The notes beneath the pieces are model-generated. The model did not search any database, was not told the origin of the DNA, and saw only the letters and a list, made by a program, of their open reading frames with translations. Shown piece after piece: positions 17,650 through 27,186 of a stretch of DNA of 64,000 bases. Both the position numbers and the translations under genes were made by a program. The stretch's first letter is position 1. Every line of letters starts with the position of its first letter. Origin of the DNA: Tissierella sp. P1 (GTDB lineage: Bacteria > Bacillota > Clostridia > Tissierellales > Tissierellaceae); contig NZ_NPMN01000010.1 in NCBI RefSeq assembly GCF_002266425.1, positions 80,607 to 144,606 on the forward strand. The letters run 5' to 3'.

Positions 17650-20235
17650 ATGGAAAAGATTAAATTACTATTGAAAAAGAATGGAACAAAGATTTCAAGA
17701 TTAATATTTATAATATTCATGATGGGAATTATAATCGCTGGAGGAGTGAAGGAATTAAAATCAATAGATTTTGCTAAGACAATATCTATAATTAGGGAAT
17801 TTCCTATGTCTCTTATATTTATATTTACTATTTTAGGAATAGCAGCAGTATCATCAATGAGCTTGTATGATTTTGCAATAATAAAATATTTAAATCTTAA
17901 TATTAAAAAAATAACTATATTTAGCATTACTTTTGTAACTAACACAATAAATAATATTTCAGGACTAGGAGGATTGACAGGAGCCTCTATTAGGTCTGTA
18001 CTATTTAAAAAGAGCACCAGCAATAAAGAAGATATTATAGATTATAATTTATTATTAATTCCAGCAACGGGCATAGGACTTTCACTTATGACCATTATTG
18101 CATTGTTTAAATATCAATATATAGCTCCGCTTATAGAGAAATATAGATGGATAATTATAACCATTGTTGCTTTCATAATATACTTCATTATTTATTTTTT
18201 AATAGATAGGATTTTTAGTACTTTAAGAAAAAATTCAATAGAAACAAGCGATCATAATAAGATTATATTAAGAGTGAAACTATTATTTTTATCCTTTATA
18301 GAATGGATGGTTGCTTTCACTTTATTTTTTGTTATCGTGAGACAATTTAGTCAAAGTGTAGATCCTTATATTATATTTATCGTATTTACCTTAGGCTCCA
18401 TAGCTGGTATTCTAAGCTTATTGCCTAGTGGAGTTGGGTCTTTTGATTTAGTTGTATTACTTGGATTTCAATATTATGGTATAGGAACTGAAAATGTTTT
18501 AGCCATATTGATATTATATAGAACTTTTTATTATATATTGCCTTTGATAATAGGAATAGTTTTTACTTTGATAGTACAATCTCAAAGTGAAAATAAATTA
18601 ATTCAATTTATTGGCTTCTCAAAGATAAAAGATTTTATCAATAAAACATCTAGCATTACAAACCTATTGTTAGCTATATTGATATTAGCATCTGGAGTAA
18701 CCTTATTATTATCTGCATTAGTTCCGGGAGTAATTGAACGAATTAAAATAGCTTCAAGACTTTTATCATTTCCAATTTTACAGTTATCAAGGCAGTTATC
18801 AATATGTATAGGAATACTATTGATAGTTATTTCTAGGGAAATAAGAATGAAAGTAAAACGCAGCTACAAAATTACTATGTGGTTATTGTTTTTTGGTGCT
18901 ATATTTGCTTTCATTAAGGGTTTTGCCTATGAAGAAGCAATTTTTTTGATTTTAGTTCTGATAATATTAAAAATGTCTAAGCATAGCTTTTATAGAAAAA
19001 GTTTACCAATTGATTGGTTTAAAGCCATTATGACTTTGCTATTGGCCTTTATCGGAATTTTAGCTTATATGAAAATGTCTCATATAATATTGAGAGATTT
19101 TATAAAAATTAAATATTTCAAGTCCTTGATCTCAAAGGGAATTTCTTGGCCTATATCTAGTGGTGTTATTGCTTATGGCTTTCTCATTGTTTTTGTTATC
19201 TACTATGAATTTACAAAGGAGAAGATAACAAATGATAAGATGTATGAAACTGTTAATGAAGAAAGGGTAAATAAATTTCTGCAGGAATATGATGGGAATT
19301 TCTTAACTCACCTTATATTTTTAAAGGATAAACATTTATTTTGGTCTAAAAATAATAGTATTTTGATCCAATATGAGATAAGTCATGGTCTTGCAGTAGT
19401 TTTGGGAGATCCTATTGGAAACCCAAAATACTTCGGAGAAGCTTTAACAGAATTTCAGACATTCATAGATGAATATGGATATAAATCAGTTTTTTATCAA
19501 TCCAGTGAGAAATTATTACCTTTTTATCATGATCATGGGTATTATTTCTTTAAATTAGGTGAGACAGGATTAGTGGAACTTGATAATTTTGATATAAATA
19601 GTTCAAAAAGTAGAGATTTTAGAAATACACTTAGACGATTTGAAAAGGATGGTTTTACTTTTGAGATGTATTATGATAACTCTATAGATGAAAATCTATT
19701 TTTAGACCTAAAGAAAGTTTCTGATGAATGGTTAGCTGATAGAGAGGAAATGGGCTTTTCACTTGGATGGTTTAGTAGGGAATATTTAAACAAATCTAAA
19801 ATAGGAGTTGTAAAGAAGGAAGAAACAGGAGAAATAATAGCATTTGCTTCTATAAGTCCTAGTTATGATGATCATAAATCAGCTTCTATTGATTTAATGC
19901 GTTTTAAAAAGGAAGTACCTAATAATACCATGACTTTTCTTATACTAAATTTGATTTTGGCATTTAAAGAGGATAATTATAAAATATTCAATCTGGGAAT
20001 GGCACCACTTTCAAATGTAGGGATAGCGCAGAGTGCACATATTCAAGAAAGGATTGCACATTTAGTATTTAAATATGGTAAACATTTTTATAGCTTTGAT
20101 GGACTAAGGAAATATAAAAATAAATTTGATCCAAGGTGGGAAGGGAAATATTTGGTTTATGAGGATATTATATTGCTTCCATCTTCTTTGATAGAAGTAA
20201 CCTGGCTGATTCATTCAAAGAAGAAAAAATCTTAA
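17650..20235 (+). CDS. mprF: Phosphatidylglycerol lysyltransferase / flippase MprF
   Basis: The 861-residue protein has an N-terminal block of about 14 membrane helices (flippase and the rest of the transmembrane part, residues 1-540) and a C-terminal soluble DUF2156 aminoacyl-transferase domain with FRNTLRRFEKDGF and FNLGMAPLSNVG. MprF adds an amino acid (usually Lys) to phosphatidylglycerol and flips the product outward, lowering sensitivity to cationic peptides. ATG 17650 is chosen because GAGGG lies five bases upstream; the earlier ATG 17638 overlaps that site. It may matter for self-protection given the peptide cluster in this window, though it is distant. Confidence 0.93.
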   Translation: MEKIKLLLKKNGTKISRLIFIIFMMGIIIAGGVKELKSIDFAKTISIIREFPMSLIFIFTILGIAAVSSMSLYDFAIIKYLNLNIKKITIFSITFVTNTINNISGLGGLTGASIRSVLFKKSTSNKEDIIDYNLLLIPATGIGLSLMTIIALFKYQYIAPLIEKYRWIIITIVAFIIYFIIYFLIDRIFSTLRKNSIETSDHNKIILRVKLLFLSFIEWMVAFTLFFVIVRQFSQSVDPYIIFIVFTLGSIAGILSLLPSGVGSFDLVVLLGFQYYGIGTENVLAILILYRTFYYILPLIIGIVFTLIVQSQSENKLIQFIGFSKIKDFINKTSSITNLLLAILILASGVTLLLSALVPGVIERIKIASRLLSFPILQLSRQLSICIGILLIVISREIRMKVKRSYKITMWLLFFGAIFAFIKGFAYEEAIFLILVLIILKMSKHSFYRKSLPIDWFKAIMTLLLAFIGILAYMKMSHIILRDFIKIKYFKSLISKGISWPISSGVIAYGFLIVFVIYYEFTKEKITNDKMYETVNEERVNKFLQEYDGNFLTHLIFLKDKHLFWSKNNSILIQYEISHGLAVVLGDPIGNPKYFGEALTEFQTFIDEYGYKSVFYQSSEKLLPFYHDHGYYFFKLGETGLVELDNFDINSSKSRDFRNTLRRFEKDGFTFEMYYDNSIDENLFLDLKKVSDEWLADREEMGFSLGWFSREYLNKSKIGVVKKEETGEIIAFASISPSYDDHKSASIDLMRFKKEVPNNTMTFLILNLILAFKEDNYKIFNLGMAPLSNVGIAQSAHIQERIAHLVFKYGKHFYSFDGLRKYKNKFDPRWEGKYLVYEDIILLPSSLIEVTWLIHSKKKKS

Positions 20236-20239
20236 AGAA

Positions 20240-21004
20240 ATGAGTGAAGATATGGAGAGAAAAATATTAAAAACTATAAGTACTATAGATAGCTTAAATA
20301 TAGAAGAATTTAAAAGACTCAATATAGGTATTGAAATGCAGGATTTTACAGAGCCTAATTTATCCTTGGATGAAGTTAATATGATAATTCACGGATATAA
20401 AGCTAAACTTAAAGGGTTTAAAAATATAAAAGCTTTACATGGACCTTTTTTAGATTTAAAGCCTTCAAGTCCTGATAAATTAATTAGAGAAGTAAGCTAT
20501 AATAGATATTTATATACTATGAATGCGGCTAAGGAATTAAATATAGATTACTTAATATTTCATAGTCAGATTAATCCATATTTAAATCAACCATCACTAA
20601 TAAAATTAAACAATAAGCAAAGTAGGGAATTCTGGGAACAAATACTAAAAGAAGTACCAGATTATAATGGAATAATACTTCTGGAAAATATATTTGAAGA
20701 AACTCCCAGTATGTTAAAAGACCTAATAGAAACTATAAATTTACCTAATATTAAAATTAATTTAGATATAGGACATGCTAAATTAGGGAAAGTGAAATTG
20801 GAAGAATGGATAAAAGAACTTAAAGATTATATTTTCTATATTCATATCCATTCTAATAATGGTCTATATGATGATCACAAAGCTCCAATTAGAAATGAAA
20901 TCGAAGATTTATATTATTTATTGGATAAATACAATCTAGATCCAGTATTATCCTTAGAATATAAAGTAGATAATTTAGAAGAAGAAATGGAAAAATACAA
21001 ATAG
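20240..21004 (+). CDS. TIM-barrel sugar isomerase / AP endonuclease 2-like protein
   Basis: The 254-residue protein has the xylose-isomerase-like barrel pattern: LHGPFLDLKP, DYLIFHSQINPY, IILLENIFEETP, KINLDIGHAKLG and YIHIHSNNGLYDDHKAPI. Conserved His, Glu and Asp at strand ends would bind divalent metal. Substrate is unknown. It starts five bases after mprF and its stop lies 12 bases before cobQ, so it is in the same transcription run, but a role in cobalamin synthesis is not established. Confidence 0.75.
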   Translation: MSEDMERKILKTISTIDSLNIEEFKRLNIGIEMQDFTEPNLSLDEVNMIIHGYKAKLKGFKNIKALHGPFLDLKPSSPDKLIREVSYNRYLYTMNAAKELNIDYLIFHSQINPYLNQPSLIKLNNKQSREFWEQILKEVPDYNGIILLENIFEETPSMLKDLIETINLPNIKINLDIGHAKLGKVKLEEWIKELKDYIFYIHIHSNNGLYDDHKAPIRNEIEDLYYLLDKYNLDPVLSLEYKVDNLEEEMEKYK

Positions 21005-21016
21005 GGGGAAAATAAT

Positions 21017-21874
21017 ATGACAAATATCATGATACAAGGCACCACATCTTCAGCAGGTAAGAGTCTTATGTGTACAGGATTATGTAGAATATTTAAAGAA
21101 GATGGATATAAGGTATACCCATTTAAATCTCAGAACATGTCCTCAAAATATTATACTACTAGTGAAGGATATAAGATAAGTACAGCTCAAACCTTACAAG
21201 CAATAGCTGCAGGACTTAAACCACATCCAAATATGAATCCAATCTTACTTATACCGAAGTCAGATAAAGGTTCTATGGTTGTTATAAGAGGTGAAGATAA
21301 AGAGGATATGGAAGCAGTGGAATACTTCAAGTATAAAAATACTCTTAGACCAATGATATTAGACATATATAAAGAGATAGAGAAAGAAAATGATATCGTA
21401 GTTATAGAAGGTGCAGGAAGTCCAGCAGAAATAAACTTGAAACAAAATGATATAGTCAATATGGGAATGGCTGAAATGGCAGATGCTCCAGTACTTTTAG
21501 TAGCAGATATAGATAGGGGAGGAGTATTTGCTTCTCTTTATGGTACTGTGATGCTGTTAGAGGAACATGAAAGAAAAAGAATAAAAGGACTCATAATCAA
21601 TAAATTTAGAGGAGATAAAACTTTATTAGATCCAGGAATTAAAATGATTGAAGAAATATTAAGTATACCAGTTGTAGGGACAATACCTTTTGCACATTTA
21701 GAATTAGTAGATGAAGATAGTTTAGTAGACTATGACAAGGAATGTAATACAAATCCACAAACAGAAGAAGAATTGGAAAGAGAATTAAACAAATTAGCAA
21801 TGATACTTCGTGAAAATATGGATATGGATTATATTTATAAAATAATGGGGTTAGGTAAATCAATTAACGATTAA
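21017..21874 (+). CDS. cobQ: Cobyric acid synthase CobQ/CbiP lacking the glutaminase domain
   Basis: Residues 1-230 are the ATP-dependent synthetase domain (QGTTSSAGKSLMCTGLCRIF, FKSQNMSSKYY, VVIEGAGSPAEINL, DIDRGGVFASLYGT). CobQ amidates adenosylcobyrinate a,c-diamide at four carboxylates and is normally about 500 residues with a C-terminal class I glutaminase. Here, after VDEDSL, the frame passes directly into a segment typical of the extreme C-terminus (RELNKLAMILRENMDMDYIY) and stops at 285 residues. About 200 residues, including the nucleophile Cys and its His, are absent. It would need free ammonia, an external glutaminase, or be inactive. An assembly deletion is possible. Confidence 0.88.
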   Translation: MTNIMIQGTTSSAGKSLMCTGLCRIFKEDGYKVYPFKSQNMSSKYYTTSEGYKISTAQTLQAIAAGLKPHPNMNPILLIPKSDKGSMVVIRGEDKEDMEAVEYFKYKNTLRPMILDIYKEIEKENDIVVIEGAGSPAEINLKQNDIVNMGMAEMADAPVLLVADIDRGGVFASLYGTVMLLEEHERKRIKGLIINKFRGDKTLLDPGIKMIEEILSIPVVGTIPFAHLELVDEDSLVDYDKECNTNPQTEEELERELNKLAMILRENMDMDYIYKIMGLGKSIND

Positions 21875-21932
21875 CAAAGGACAATTAACAATATAGGGTC
21901 GACCTGTGGTCGCTCATTAAGGAGAAATTAAT
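21870..21932. repeat. Small degenerate intergenic repeat after cobQ
   Basis: Near-tandem ATTAAC/CAATTAAC words (ATTAACGATTAACAAAG, GACAATTAACAAT) are followed by GGTCGACCTGTGGTCGC. Such words recur in clostridial intergenic DNA. It lies at the 3' end of the shortened cobQ and may mark a rearrangement. Confidence 0.4.
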
Positions 21933-22867
21933 ATGCTAATTAGTGTAATACTTGCAGTTATAATAGATTTTATTATAGGGGATCCCTATAGTTTTCCTCA
22001 TCCTGTGAAACTTATGGGGAGAATGATTTCTTCTGAAGAAAAGTTAGCGAGAAAAATTACTAGATCAAAAAAAGGACTTAAGCTTGCTGGATTCATTATT
22101 GTTATAATTAATATTTCACTTGCTTTATTACGCCATATTTGTTATTAAAACTTATAAAAGAATATAAAGTTATTTATATTATAGTGAATACTTACTTAAT
22201 CTATACATGTATAGCTGCAAGATGTCTGCATTATGAAGCCATGAAGGTATCAAAAGCTCTAGACATAGGTATAGAAGAAGCTAGGATAAGACTTTCTTAT
22301 ATTGTTGGAAGGGAAACCAAAAATCTTTCAGAAGAGGAAATTATAAGGGCAACAGTAGAAACTGTGGCAGAGAATACATCTGATGGGGTCATTGCTCCAC
22401 TATTTTATATAATCCTATTTGGAGCATCTGGAGGACTAGCATATAAATTTATCAATACTATGGATTCTATGTTAGGTTATATGAATGATAAATATATTGA
22501 TCTAGGATATTTTCCTGCAAAGGTAGACGATATATTTAATTATATTCCATCAAGAATTACAGGAATTCTTATGTGCTTAGGTTCATTAGGGAGATTTCAT
22601 ATAAAAAATGGTTTTAAGATAATGATCAGGGATAGAAAAAATCATAAGAGTCCAAATTGTGCATATCCAGAGGGTGCTGTTGCAGGGCTTCTAGATATTC
22701 AATTAGGTGGAAATAATTATTATCATGGAAAGCTTGTAGAGAAACCTACAATAGGTGATAAGGTTGAGGAAATTAGAAAAATAGATATAAAAAACACTAT
22801 AGAAATTATGTATCGTAGTGAAGTATTATTATTAATAATCTATATTGTGATCCAATTAGTTAGCTAA
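21933..22867 (+). CDS. cbiB: Adenosylcobinamide-phosphate synthase CbiB (CobD-type), frameshifted
   Basis: The first frame (71 residues, LAVIIDFIIGDPYSFPHPVKLMGRMI) and the second (to 22867) together give about 311 residues of CbiB, an integral membrane enzyme joining aminopropanol phosphate to adenosylcobyric acid. Hallmarks in the second part are ETVAENTSDGVIAPLFY, KFINTMDSMLGY, KVDDIFNYIPSR and NCAYPEGAVAGLL. The frame changes at about 22131: one base is missing in TTATTACGCCATATTTG, after which the reading continues PYLLLKLIKEY. A single-base sequencing error or true mutation cannot be told apart. Confidence 0.9.
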
Positions 22868-22914
22868 GTAAAAGATGGACATAACAACCTTTGGTATAAT
22901 ATTATATCTTTTAG

Positions 22915-22943
22915 TTGCAAAAATATCTTGTATTAAATATTAT
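22915..22943 (+). promoter_or_regulatory. Promoter of the riboswitch-controlled cobalt transport operon
   Basis: TTGCAA (22915-22920), 17-bp spacer, TATTAT (22938-22943), about 40 bp before the aptamer. Confidence 0.55.
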
Positions 22944-22982
22944 TTTATGATAGCATTAGAATGAAAATTGAATATAGTACAT

Positions 22983-23160
22983 TAGGTTCTATAAGAATAA
23001 TAGGGAAATGGGTGAAAATCCCATACAGCCCCCGCTACTGTAAGTGATGATAGAATCAGCTTATGCCACTGGAGAAATCTGGGAAGGTGCTGAGAGTAAA
23101 ATGAGTCACAAGTCAGGAGACCTGCCTAATAGTATTGAAGTGACCTTCGGAGGGAAGGAA
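22983..23160 (+). promoter_or_regulatory. Adenosylcobalamin riboswitch
   Basis: The conserved B12-aptamer blocks appear in order: AATAGGGAAATGGGTGAAAA, CAGCCCCCGCTACTGTAAG, GCCACTGG ... CTGGGAAGG, and the B12 box AGTCAGGAGACCTGCC. It precedes cbiM, the substrate-capture gene of the cobalt transporter, and a terminator follows, so high AdoCbl should stop synthesis of cobalt uptake and downstream pathway genes. Confidence 0.95.
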
Positions 23161-23205
23161 AAACTTATAATTGTACTATTATATAGTTAATATTAGTATA
23201 AGTTC

Positions 23206-23239
23206 CATCCCTAATCTGCTTCAGGTTAGGGATTTTTAT
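23206..23239 (+). terminator. Riboswitch expression-platform terminator
   Basis: CCCTAATCTG and CAGGTTAGGG pair with a short loop, followed by ATTTTTATTTT. Confidence 0.8.
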
Positions 23240-23307
23240 TTTCCTTTTAGGTCACCTAGTTTAGATATAAAGGAGTATTCCTTTAAAAATAAATGTGAGG
23301 TGATTTT

Positions 23308-24032
23308 ATGAAAAAGAAATTATTAATGTGGGGTATATTATTGACTTTAATTATAACTCCACAGCTTGCACAAGCAATGCATATTATGGAAGGTTTCCTA
23401 CCTATTAAATGGGCAATTATTTGGTCAATATTAACTTTACCATTTTTAGTCATAGGATTTAGAAAGGTAGGAAAAGGTTTGAAAGAAGGACAGGATCATA
23501 AAATGATTCTAGGATTAGTAGGAGGATTTGCATTTGTTTTATCTGCCTTAAGATTCCATCTGTTACTGGATCTTGCTCTCATCCAACGGGAGTAGGATTA
23601 GGTGCAATACTATTTGGACCAACAACTATGACTGTTATAGGGACTATAGTATTGTTATTCCAAGCCTTATTATTAGCCCATGGTGGGATTACTACATTAG
23701 GAGCTAATTCCTTTTCTATGGCTGTAGTAGGTCCACTTGTTTCCTATGGTATATATAAAATGGGTAAAGAAGGGAAAAATAAAAGTTTGGCAGTCTTCTT
23801 AGCGGCAGCATTAGGAGATTTAGCTACTTATGTAATTACATCAATTCAGCTTTCTTTAGCATTCCCAGATGCTACAGGAGGAGTTGCCGCATCTCTTACA
23901 AAGTTTCTATCTGTATTTGCAGTTACACAAATACCGCTAGCAATTGTTGAGGGAATTATAACTGTAATGGTATTTAATCTTATTCAAGAATATAGAAAAG
24001 AAGGAGTGATTAAACTTGAAGAGTCTATTTAA
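23308..24032 (+). CDS. cbiM: Cobalt ECF transporter component CbiM, frameshifted
   Basis: The protein has a signal peptide followed by the mature N-terminus MHIMEGFLP, whose Met-His chelates cobalt. The first frame ends at 23595. The true frame continues [18 protein letters not shown] by loss of one base around 23554-23557 (AGATTCCATC should carry one more base) and runs through 24032, about 241 residues in all. CbiM forms the substrate-specific membrane unit with CbiN, and together with CbiQ and CbiO makes the transporter supplying Co2+ to CbiK. It is the first gene behind the AdoCbl riboswitch. Confidence 0.92.
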
Positions 24033-24309
24033 GCAAAATATTATTCTTTTATTTTTGATAATTGTAATCGTAATTACTCCATTAATTATTAAAAGAGATT
24101 CTGAATTCGGCGGAGCAGATGGAGAGGCTGAAGGAGTTATTCAGGAAATAAATCCAGATTATGAACCATGGTTTGAATCATTTTGGGAACCACCAAGTGG
24201 TGAAATAGAGAGTTTATTATTTTCTCTTCAAGTAGCTATAGGAGCAGGTCTTATAGGGTATATCTTTGGTGTATTAAAGGAAAGACGCAAAATTGTTGCT
24301 GATAGATAA
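24016..24309 (+). CDS. cbiN: Cobalt transport protein CbiN
   Basis: The 97-residue protein has two membrane helices (about 9-25 and 72-88) around an extracytoplasmic loop with [22 protein letters not shown], the CbiN pattern. It associates with CbiM for cobalt capture. It starts at TTG 24016 within the end of cbiM, preceded by AAGGAG, indicating translational coupling. Confidence 0.9.
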   Translation: MKSLFKQNIILLFLIIVIVITPLIIKRDSEFGGADGEAEGVIQEINPDYEPWFESFWEPPSGEIESLLFSLQVAIGAGLIGYIFGVLKERRKIVADR

Positions 24310-24973
24310 ATATGCATATACTAACAAATTAAGAAATTATCCTCCACAGGTAAAGATTCTTCTTTCCTGTGGAGGCATAGTATTGTCAAGATTAATCAAT
24401 AGTTATTATCTTGATTTATTGATTACTATTCTTATGATCATATTAGTTATTGGAATAGCTAAAGTTCCCTTTAGAACCTATTTTAAGATGCTTTTATTAC
24501 CTGTATCATTTCTATTCATTAGTATAATTACTATAATGATTTCAGTAAATGGTGATTTTTATCTTTACTATTTCAAGATTATGAATATCTGTATTGGTAT
24601 AACTATGGAGTCTATGTCTAAAGGAATAAAACTGTTTACAACAGTATTATCATCTTTAACATCAGTATATTTTCTGATATTAACTACCCCAATGATTGAT
24701 ATTATTAGGATTTTAAAGAAATTAAAGGTACCTAAGCTGTTTATAGAATTAATGGTACTTATTTATAGGAGTATATTTATTTTCATTGAAGAAGCGAACA
24801 ATATTCATTTAGCCCAAGCTATGAAATTTGGTTACGAAAACAAGAGAAATTCATTAAGATCTATAGCATTACTTATTAGAAACCTTTTTACCAGAGTATT
24901 TATAAGACATAATGAGATGAATATATCCTTGGAATGTAAGTTATATAGCGGAGAATTTAAATTAGGTGATTAA
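24293..24973 (+). CDS. cbiQ: Cobalt ECF transporter transmembrane protein CbiQ
   Basis: The 226-residue membrane protein begins with the CbiQ-typical [20 protein letters not shown] and ends with a helix holding coupling residues. It links CbiM/N to the ATPase CbiO. TTG 24293 overlaps the end of cbiN by 17 bp. Length is a little shorter than usual, but all expected regions are present. Confidence 0.9.
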   Translation: MLLIDKYAYTNKLRNYPPQVKILLSCGGIVLSRLINSYYLDLLITILMIILVIGIAKVPFRTYFKMLLLPVSFLFISIITIMISVNGDFYLYYFKIMNICIGITMESMSKGIKLFTTVLSSLTSVYFLILTTPMIDIIRILKKLKVPKLFIELMVLIYRSIFIFIEEANNIHLAQAMKFGYENKRNSLRSIALLIRNLFTRVFIRHNEMNISLECKLYSGEFKLGD

Positions 24974-25777
24974 ATGTTAAAAATAAACAATTTATACTAT
25001 AAATATGAAGATGGAACGAAGGCATTAAATGATATAAATATAGATACATCAAAGGGAAAAGTAATAGGTGTTATTGGAGCTAATGGTTCTGGAAAGTCAA
25101 CCTTGTTCCTAAATATAATGGGAATTTTAAAACCAAGTAAAGGCTCGATAATATATAATGATACTCCTATAAAGTATGATAAAGCCTATTTAAAGGAATA
25201 TAGAAAGCAAGTCAATATTGTATTTCAAAATCCTGACCAACAATTATTCTATTCAAATGTATTCGATGATATAGCTTTTTCCTTAAGAAATATTGGTATC
25301 AGCGAAGATATAATAGGAAAAAAGGTAGCTAATGCACTTGAGTTAGTTGCTGGTTCTGACTTAGTAGACAAGCCAGTACATTTTTTAAGCTATGGTCAGA
25401 AGAAAAGAATTGCTATTGCTGGAGTTTTGGTTATGGAATCTAGTATACTCCTATTAGATGAGCCAACATCTGGACTTGATCCTTATATGACTAAACAAAT
25501 GAAAGAAATAATCAATGAAATAAGTAATGATAAAACCATTATAATATCCAGCCATGATATGGATTTAATCTATGATATTTGTGATTATATCTATATACTT
25601 AGCAAAGGCAGTATCATTGGGGAAGGCGAAACACAAAAGATTTTTTGTGAAGATAAATTAATAGAAGAAGCTTGTTTAACAAAACCTTGGCTTGTTAGAA
25701 TTCACGAAAAGTTTAATACTGTTTTATTTAGGAATGAAGAAGAATTTTTATTATATGAAAGAAAGGAGATTTTATGA
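24974..25777 (+). CDS. cbiO: Cobalt ECF transporter ATP-binding protein CbiO
   Basis: The 267-residue ABC ATPase has Walker A GANGSGKST, the Q-loop FQNPDQQLFYSNV typical of CbiO/EcfA, signature LSYGQKKR, Walker B SILLLDEPTSGLDP and the switch His (ISSHDMD). It powers the CbiMNQ cobalt transporter and starts directly at the cbiQ stop. Confidence 0.93.
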   Translation: MLKINNLYYKYEDGTKALNDINIDTSKGKVIGVIGANGSGKSTLFLNIMGILKPSKGSIIYNDTPIKYDKAYLKEYRKQVNIVFQNPDQQLFYSNVFDDIAFSLRNIGISEDIIGKKVANALELVAGSDLVDKPVHFLSYGQKKRIAIAGVLVMESSILLLDEPTSGLDPYMTKQMKEIINEISNDKTIIISSHDMDLIYDICDYIYILSKGSIIGEGETQKIFCEDKLIEEACLTKPWLVRIHEKFNTVLFRNEEEFLLYERKEIL

Positions 25778-26523
25778 AAAAAGGAATAATAGTAGCTAGC
25801 TTTGGAACTACCTATGAGGATACGCGGAAATTATGTATAGAAAGCATAGAAGATATAATTAGAGAAAAGTATAGAGATTACTTAGTTTTAAGGGCATTTA
25901 CATCTCAAATGGTTATCAACATATTAAAGAAAAGAGATAATATTCATGTATTTAATCTTGAGGAAGCAATAAGAGATATGGAAAATCAAGGTATAGAAGA
26001 TATATATATTCAACCCCTCCATATAATCCCTGGCCATGAATATGAGAAACTTACTAAATATAATTTAAAAGTAGGCTTGCCATTATTAAGTTTAGAAGAA
26101 GATTATATGAAAATTGTTGAAAATATTGGAATTAGTGAATTAGGAAATAACGAAGCCCTAGTATTCATGGGGCATGGCTCTGATCATGAAGCAGATGAAT
26201 CCTATGAAATACTAGAAAATCTTTATCATAAGAAAGGTTTTACAAATGTATTTATTGGTACAGTAGAAGGGAGTAAAACCATAGAAGATATAATAAAGGA
26301 ACTAAAAGAAAAAAACATAAAAAAGGTAAAACTTAAACCATTTATGCTAGTAGCAGGAGATCATGCAGTAAATGATATGGCGTCTGAAGATGATGATTCT
26401 TGGAAATCAATACTTGAAAGGGAAGGATTTCAAGTTGAGATATGTCTCAAAGGTCTAGGTGAATATAAGATTACCCAAGAAATATTTCTAGAACATCTTG
26501 AAAAGATAATAGGAGAGAAATAA
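25774..26523 (+). CDS. cbiK: Sirohydrochlorin cobaltochelatase CbiK
   Basis: The 249-residue protein carries the anaerobic chelatase pattern: IVASFGTTYEDTRK, IQPLHIIPGHEYEKL with a metal-binding His, FMGHGSDHEADESYE and KPFMLVAGDHAVNDM. It inserts Co2+ into sirohydrochlorin (factor II), the step that defines the early-cobalt pathway. It overlaps cbiO by 4 bp and cbiL by 1 bp, placing cobalt import and insertion in one coupled unit. Confidence 0.94.
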   Translation: MKKGIIVASFGTTYEDTRKLCIESIEDIIREKYRDYLVLRAFTSQMVINILKKRDNIHVFNLEEAIRDMENQGIEDIYIQPLHIIPGHEYEKLTKYNLKVGLPLLSLEEDYMKIVENIGISELGNNEALVFMGHGSDHEADESYEILENLYHKKGFTNVFIGTVEGSKTIEDIIKELKEKNIKKVKLKPFMLVAGDHAVNDMASEDDDSWKSILEREGFQVEICLKGLGEYKITQEIFLEHLEKIIGEK

Positions 26524-27176
26524 TGAAAAAATTATATGGCATTGGAACAGGTCCAGGAGATAAGGAACTATTAACCCTTAAGGCTGTTAAGGCAATGGAA
26601 AATTCATCAGTTATATTTGCTCCAAATAACAAGGGGAAAAATATGGCTGTGGATACTGCAAGAGATTTTATTGGAAACAAAAAAATAGTATTTATAGATT
26701 TTCCTATGGGACATGTACTGAAAGAAGATTATAAAAAAGCTGCAGAAACTATATTCAAAGAGATACCTGAAGGTGAGATAGGTTCATTTCTTACAATAGG
26801 GGACCCTATGGTATATAGCACATTTATATATATCATGGAAGAATTAGAAGGAAGAGACATAGATATAGAAATAATATCAGGGATTCCATCTTTTGTAGCA
26901 GCAGCTGGTGAAAGTAAGACTCCCCTAACTGTAAAGGGAGAAAGTTTTTTATTATGTGATGAGCTGAACGAAGAGTTACTAGAAAAGATAACCTCTATAG
27001 CTATATTGAAAACTTTCAAGGGAAAAGAGAAGATATTAAACATATTAGATAGTAATGACTATTGCTACAAATATATTAAAAGAGCAACGTTAGAAGAACA
27101 AGAAATCATAATAGATAAAGAAGAAATATTAAACGATAAAGATTATATATCATTAATTATAGCTAGAAAGAATTAG
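26523..27176 (+). CDS. cbiL: Cobalt-factor II C20-methyltransferase CbiL
   Basis: The 217-residue SAM-dependent tetrapyrrole methylase starts YGIGTGPGDKELLTLKAVK and has the family motifs FLTIGDPMVYSTF and ISGIPSFVAAAG. CbiL methylates C20 of cobalt-factor II. It follows cbiK by ATGA-type overlap, matching the reaction order. Confidence 0.92.
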   Translation: MKKLYGIGTGPGDKELLTLKAVKAMENSSVIFAPNNKGKNMAVDTARDFIGNKKIVFIDFPMGHVLKEDYKKAAETIFKEIPEGEIGSFLTIGDPMVYSTFIYIMEELEGRDIDIEIISGIPSFVAAAGESKTPLTVKGESFLLCDELNEELLEKITSIAILKTFKGKEKILNILDSNDYCYKYIKRATLEEQEIIIDKEEILNDKDYISLIIARKN

Positions 27177-27186
27177 GAGGATTACA

